Assembly (NCBI RefSeq): GCF_050947335.1
Contig: NW_027473329.1
Span: 186,001-250,000 of the forward strand
Length of the DNA stretch: 64,000 bases
Source: Megachile rotundata
Taxonomy: Eukaryota > Arthropoda > Insecta > Hymenoptera > Megachilidae
Direction: 5' to 3'
This document shows positions 59,006 to 64,000 of the stretch, piece after piece. Position numbers and translations under genes: made by a program. Position 1 is the stretch's first letter. Each line of letters starts with the position of its first letter. The notes under the pieces were generated by a model. That model did no database searches, was not told the origin of the DNA, and saw only the letters and a list, made by a program, of their open reading frames with translations.

Positions 59006-60730
59006 TTATTGTGTGATTTTGTGATTGAGTGATTGTGTGATCGTGTGATTGTGATTGTGTGATTGTGATTGTGTGATTGTGATTGTGTGATTGTGATTGT
59101 GTGATTGTCTGATTGTGTGATTGTGTGATTGAGTGATTGTGTGATTGTGTGATTGTGTGAATGTGTGATTGTGTGACCGTGATTGTCTGATTGTGTGATT
59201 GTGTGATTGTGTGATTTTGTGGTTGTGTGATTGTGTGATTATGTGATTGTGTGATTGTGTGATTGTGTGATTGTGTGATTGTGTGATTGTGTGATTGTGT
59301 GATTGTGTGATTGTGTGATTGTGTGAATGTGTGATAGTGTGATTGTGTGATTGTGTGATTGTGTGGTTGTGTGACCGTGATTGTGTGATCGTGATTGTGT
59401 GATCGTGATTGTGTGATCGTGATTGTGTGATTGCGTGATTGCGATTGTGTGATTGTGTGACTGTGTGATTGTGTGATTGTGTGATTGTGTGATTGTGTGA
59501 TTGTGTGATTGTGTGATTGTGTGATTGTGTGATTGTGTGATTGTGTGATTGTGTGATTGTGTGATTGTGTGATTGAGTGGTTGTGTGATTGTGTGATCGT
59601 GTGATTGTGTGATTGTGTGATCGTGATTGTGTGAACGTGATTGTGTGATCGTGATTGTGTGATCGTGATTGTGTGATTGCGTGATTGTGATTGTGTGATT
59701 GTGTGATTGTGGGATTGTGTGAATGTGTGATTGTGTGACCGTGATTGTGTGATTGATGATTGTGTGATTGTGTGATTGTGTGATTGTGTGATTGTGTGAT
59801 TGTGTGATTGTGTGATTGTGTGATTGTGTGATTGAGTGATTGTGTGATTGTGTGATTGTGTGAATGTGTGATTGCGTGATCGTGTGATTGTGTGATCGTT
59901 TGATCGTGTGATTGTGTGATTGTGTGATTTTGCGATTGTGTGATTGTGTGATTGTGTGATTGTGTGAGTGTGTGATTGTGTGATTGTGTGATTGTGTGAC
60001 TGTGTGATTGTGTGATTGTGTGATTGTGTGATTGTGTAATTGTGATTGTGTGATTGTGATTGTGTGATTGTGATTGTGTGATTGTGATTGTGTGATTGAG
60101 ATTGTGTGATTGTGATTGTGTGATTGTGATTGTGTGATTGTGATTGTGTGATTGTGATTGTGTGATTGTGATTGTGTGATTGTGATTGTGTGATTGTGTG
60201 ATTGTGATTGTGTGATTGTGATTGTGTGATTGTGATTGTGTGATTGTGATGGTGTGATTGTGATTGTGTGATTGTGATTGTGTGATTGTGATTGTGTGAT
60301 TGTGTGATTGTGTGATTGTGATTGTGATTGTGTGATTGTGATTATGTGATTGTGAGTGTGTGATTGTGATTGTGTGATTGTGGTTGTGTGATTGTGATTG
60401 TGTGATTGTGATTGTGTGATTGTGATTGTGTGATTGTGTGATTGTGTGATTGTGTGATTGGGTGATGGTGTGATTGTGCGATTGTGTGATTGTGTGATTG
60501 TGTGATTGTGTGATTGTATGATTGTGTGATTGTGTGATTGTGATTGTGTGATTGTGATTGTGTGATTGTGTGATTGTGTGATTGTGTGATTGTGTGATTG
60601 TGTGATTGTGTGATTGTGTGATTGTGTGATTGTGTGATTGTGTGATTGTGTGATTGTGTGATTGTCTGATTGTGTGTTTGTGTGATTGTGTGATTGTGTG
60701 GTTGTGTGACCGTGATTGTGTGATCGTCAT
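59006..60730. repeat. Region C block, stop-free on the minus strand
   Basis: GATTGTCTG and GAATG words, a GATCG/GAACG cluster near 59620 whose leading GACCGCG part is missing, GATTGATG at 59751, GATCGTTTGATCG at 59894, and a 14-mer run at about 60.04-60.43 kb with an inserted 8-mer near 60190 and a rare 6+6+8 unit near 60315. The interval is open on the minus strand from a CAT near 60730 to a TTA near 59006, but the product would be low-complexity repeat. Confidence 0.82.
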
Positions 60731-63393
60731 TGTGTGATCGTGATTGTGTGATCGTGATTGTGTGATTGCGTGATTGCGATTGTGTGATTGTGTGACTGTG
60801 TGATTGTGTGATTGTGTGATTGTGTGATTGTGTGATTGTGTGATTGTGTGATTGTGTGATTGTGTGTTTGTGTGATTGTGTGATTGTGTGATTGTGTGAT
60901 TGTGTGATTGTGTGATTGAGTGGTTGTGTGATTGTGTGATCGTGTGATTGTGTGATTGTGTGATTGTGTGGTTGTGTGACCGCGATTGTGTGACCGTGAT
61001 TGTGTGATCGTGATTGTGTGAACGTGATTGTGTGATCGTGATTGTGTGATCGTGATTGTGTGATTGCGTGATTGTGATTGTGTGATTGTGTGATTGTGTG
61101 ATTGTGTGATTGTGTGATTGTGTGATTGTGTGATTGTGTGAATGTGTGATTGTGTGACCGTGATTGTGTGATTGATGATTGTGTGATTGTGTGATTGTGT
61201 GATTGTGTGATTGTGTGATTGTGTGATTGTGTGATTGAGTGATTGTGTGATTGTGTGATTGTGTGAATGTGTGATTGCGTGATCGTGTGATTGTGTGATC
61301 GTGTGATCGTTTGATCGTGTGATTGTGTGATTGTGTGATTTTGCGATTGTGTGATTGTGTGATTGTGTGATTGTGTGAGTGTGTGATTGTGTGATTGTGT
61401 GATTGTGTGATTGTGTGATTGTGTGATTGTGTGATTGTGTGAGTGTGTGATTGTGTGATTGTGTGATTGAGTGATTCTGTGCTTGTGTGATTGTGTGGTT
61501 GTGAGATTGTGTGATTGTGTGATTAGGTGATTGTGTGATTGTGTGATTGTGTGATTGTGTGATTGTGTGATTGTGTGATTGTGTGATTGTGTGATTGTGT
61601 GATTGTGTGATTGTGTGGTTCTGTGATTGTGTGATTGTGTGATTGTGTAATTGTGTGATTGTGTGATTGTGACTGTGTGATTGTGTGAGTGTGTGATTGT
61701 GTGATTGAGTGATTGTGTGCTTGTGTGATTGTGTGGTTGTGTGGTTGTGTGATTGTGTGATTGTGTGATTGTGTGATTGTGTGATTGGGTGATTGTGTGA
61801 TTGCGTGATTGTGTGATTCTGTGATTGTGTGATTGTGTGATTGTGTGATTGTGTGATAGTAAGATTGCGTGATTGTGTGATTGTGTAATTGTGTGATTGT
61901 GTGAGTGTGTGATTGTGTGATTGTGTGATTGTGTGATTGTGTGATTGTGTTATTGTGTGATTTTGTGATTGAGTGATTGTGTGATCGTGTGATTGTGATT
62001 GTGTGATTGTGATTGTGTAATTGTGATTGTGTGATTGTGATTGTGTGATTGTGATTGTGTGATTGTGATTGTGTGATTGTGATTGTGTGATTGTCTGATT
62101 GTGTGATTGTGTGATTGAGTGATTGTGTGATTGTGTGATTGTGTGAATGTGTGATTGTGTGACCGTGATTGTCTGATTGTGTGATTGTGTGATTGTGTGA
62201 TTTTGTGGTTGTGTGATTGTGTGATTGTGTGATTGTGTGATTGTGTGATTGTGTGATTGTGTGATTGTGTGATTGTGTGATTGTGTGATTGTGTTATTGT
62301 GTGATTGTGTGATTGTGTGATTGTGTGATTGTGTGATTGTGTGATTGTGTGAATGTGTGATAGTGTGTTTGTGTGATTGTGTGATTGTGTGGTTGTGTGA
62401 CCGTGATTGTGTGATCGTGATTGTGTGATCGTGATTGTGTGATCGTGATTGTGTGATTGCGTGATTGCGATTGTGTGATTGTGTGACTGTGTGATTGTGT
62501 GATTGTGTGATTGTGTGATTGTGTGATTGTGTGATTGTGTGATTGTGTGATTGTGGGATTGTGTGATTGTGTGATTGTGTGATTGTGTGATTGAGTGGTT
62601 GTGCGATTGTGTGATCGTGTGATTGTGTGATTGTGTGATTGTGTGGTTGTGTGACCGCGATTGTGTGACCGTGATTGTGTGATCGTGATTGTGTGAACGT
62701 GATTGTGTGATCGTGATTGTGTGATCGTGATTGTGTGATTGCGTGATTGTGATTGTGTGATTGTGTGATTGTGGGATTGTGTGAATGTGTGATTGTGTGA
62801 CCGTGATTGTGTGATTGATGATTGTGTGATTGTGTGATTGTGTGATTGTGTGATTGTGTGATTGTGTGATTGTGTGATTGTGTGATTGTGTGATTGAGTG
62901 ATTGTGTGATTGTGTGATTGTGTGATTGTGTGAATGTGTGATTGCGTGATCGTGTGATTGTGTGATCGTTTGATCGTGTGATTGTGTGATTGTGTGATTT
63001 TGCGATTGTGTGATTGTGTGATTGTGTGATTGTGTGAGTGTGTGATTGTGTGATTGTGTGATTGTGTGATTGTGTGATTGTGTGAGTGTGTGATTGTGTG
63101 ATTTTGTGATTGAGTGATTCTGTGCTTGTGTGATTGTGTGGTTGTGAGATTGTGTGATTGTGTGATTAGGTGATTGTGTGATTGTGTGATTGTGTGATTG
63201 TGTGATTGTGTGATGGTGTGCTTGTGTGATTGTGTGATTGTGTGATTGTGTGGTTGTGTGATTGTGTGATTGTGTGATTGTGTAATTGTGTGATTGTGTG
63301 ATTGTGACTGTGTGATTGTGTGAGTGTGTGATTGTGTGATTGAGTGATTGAGTGCTTGTGTGATTGTGTGCTTGTGTGATTGTGTGATTGTGT
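60731..63393. repeat. Last region C blocks and lead-in to the terminal 14-mer run
   Basis: GACCGCG clusters at 60978 and 62653, GATTGATG at 61170 and 62813, GATCGTTTGATCG at 61305 and 62964, GATAGTAAG at 61855 (last copy), a short 14-mer run at about 61.99-62.09 kb, and GATTAGGTG near 61520 and 63166. It ends with GAGTGATTGAGTGCTTG at about 63342-63356, the same lead-in as before the perfect 14-mer run at 6926. Confidence 0.83.
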
Positions 63394-64000
63394 GATTGTG
63401 ATTGTGTGATTGTGATTGTGTGATTGTGATTGTGTGATTGTGATTGTGTGATTGTGATTGTGTGATTGTGATTGTGTGATTGTGATTGTGTGATTGTGAT
63501 TGTGTGATTGTGATTGTGTGATTGTGATTGTGTGATTGTGATTGTGTGATTGTGATTGTGTGATTGTGATTGTGTGATTGTGATTGTGTGATTGTGATTG
63601 TGTGATTGTGATTGTGTGATTGTGATTGTGTGATTGTGATTGTGTGATTGTGATTGTGTGATTGTGATTGTGTGATTGTGATTGTGTGATTGTGATTGTG
63701 TGATTGTGATTGTGTGATTGTGATTGTGTGATTGTGATTGTGTGATTGTGATTGTGTGATTGTGATTGTGTGATTGTGATTGTGTGATTGTGATTGTGTG
63801 ATTGTGATTGTGTGATTGTGATTGTGTGATTGTGATTGTGTGATTGTGATTGTGTGATTGTGATTGTGTGATTGTGATTGTGTGATTGTGATTGTGTGAT
63901 TGTGATTGTGTGATTGTGATTGTGTGATTGTGATTGTGTGATTGTGATTGTGTGATTGTGATTGTGTGATTGTGATTGTGTGATTGTGATTGTGTGATTG
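63394..64000. repeat. Perfect 14-mer array cut by window end, at least 43 copies
   Basis: The 14-bp unit repeats without visible change from 63394 to the last base (607 bp). It is preceded by the same GAGTG/GCTTG lead-in as the 181-copy run. Its true length is unknown because it continues beyond the window. Confidence 0.92.

Larger units (their letters stand above)
1..64000. repeat. Satellite array of 8-bp and 6-bp words filling the whole window
   Basis: Every line of the sequence is made of ATTGTGTG (8 bp) and ATTGTG (6 bp), alone or alternating as a 14-bp unit, with scattered point variants. No unrelated stretch of even a few tens of bases interrupts it. The + strand 8-mer has 4 T, 3 G, 1 A and no C. 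Both window ends lie inside repeat, so the array continues outside. Higher-order blocks are defined by variant words. The architecture is that of eukaryotic satellite or megasatellite DNA. The family is not one I can name, and the host cannot be told from this sequence. Confidence 0.97.

Noticed and set aside
1..64000. CRISPR array
   Set aside because: The repeats are directly adjacent 8- and 6-bp words with no unique spacers and no cas genes.
1..64000. G-quadruplex-forming array
   Set aside because: G occurs almost only as single bases separated by T or A. GG pairs are scattered variants, so no G-tract series is present.

Overview
This window is tandem-repeat DNA from the first base to the last. 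I see no credible protein gene, RNA gene, transposon, CRISPR array or promoter. On the + strand the sequence is built from two related words: an 8-bp word (ATTGTGTG) and a 6-bp word (ATTGTG). They are used as runs of the 8-mer or as a 14-bp compound (8+6, ATTGTGATTGTGTG). The + strand is T/G-rich with one A per word and almost no C. Most C residues are point variants (GATCG, GACCG, GATTGCG, GACTG). Repeat runs off both ends, so the true array is longer than 64 kb. This suggests satellite DNA from a eukaryotic chromosome. Nothing here narrows the lineage.

The array is ordered by variant words that mark blocks. Region A (about 1-21.5 kb) carries GATGGAGAG, GGTTGCG and GAGTGGTTCTGTGG words, plus the longest perfect 14-mer run (6926-9459, 181 copies). 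Region B (about 21.5-25.5 kb) is a 0.8-1.3 kb higher-order repeat marked by GCTGGTG, with 8-mer runs of about 30 copies. Region C (about 25.5-63.3 kb) uses another vocabulary: GATAGTAAG (18 copies), GATCGTTTGATCG (15 copies), GACCGCG clusters (15 copies), GATTGATG and GATTGATTATTG. A/B-type blocks are embedded in C at about 26.9-28.75 kb, 32.9-34.0 kb and 55.15-56.95 kb. The window ends in a second perfect 14-mer run (63394-64000).

Duplication is nested: 8/14 bp words, modules of about 0.9 kb, a repeat of about 2.48 kb, and a tandem pair of about 7.2 kb (about 36.37-43.57 and 43.57-50.77 kb) that is nearly identical. Region A has a further duplication at an offset of about 10.97 kb. Offsets between matched markers shift in multiples of 8 or 14 bp. 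This fits slippage and unequal exchange between runs.

Open reading frames of 107-1979 codons exist only on the minus strand. They are a composition artefact: the minus-strand words contain no stop codon in any frame, while the + strand word contains TGA. They read as low-complexity His/Asn/Thr/Ile/Gln/Ser strings and are not annotated as genes. No undescribed biological system is supported; the interest lies in the array's architecture and evolution.
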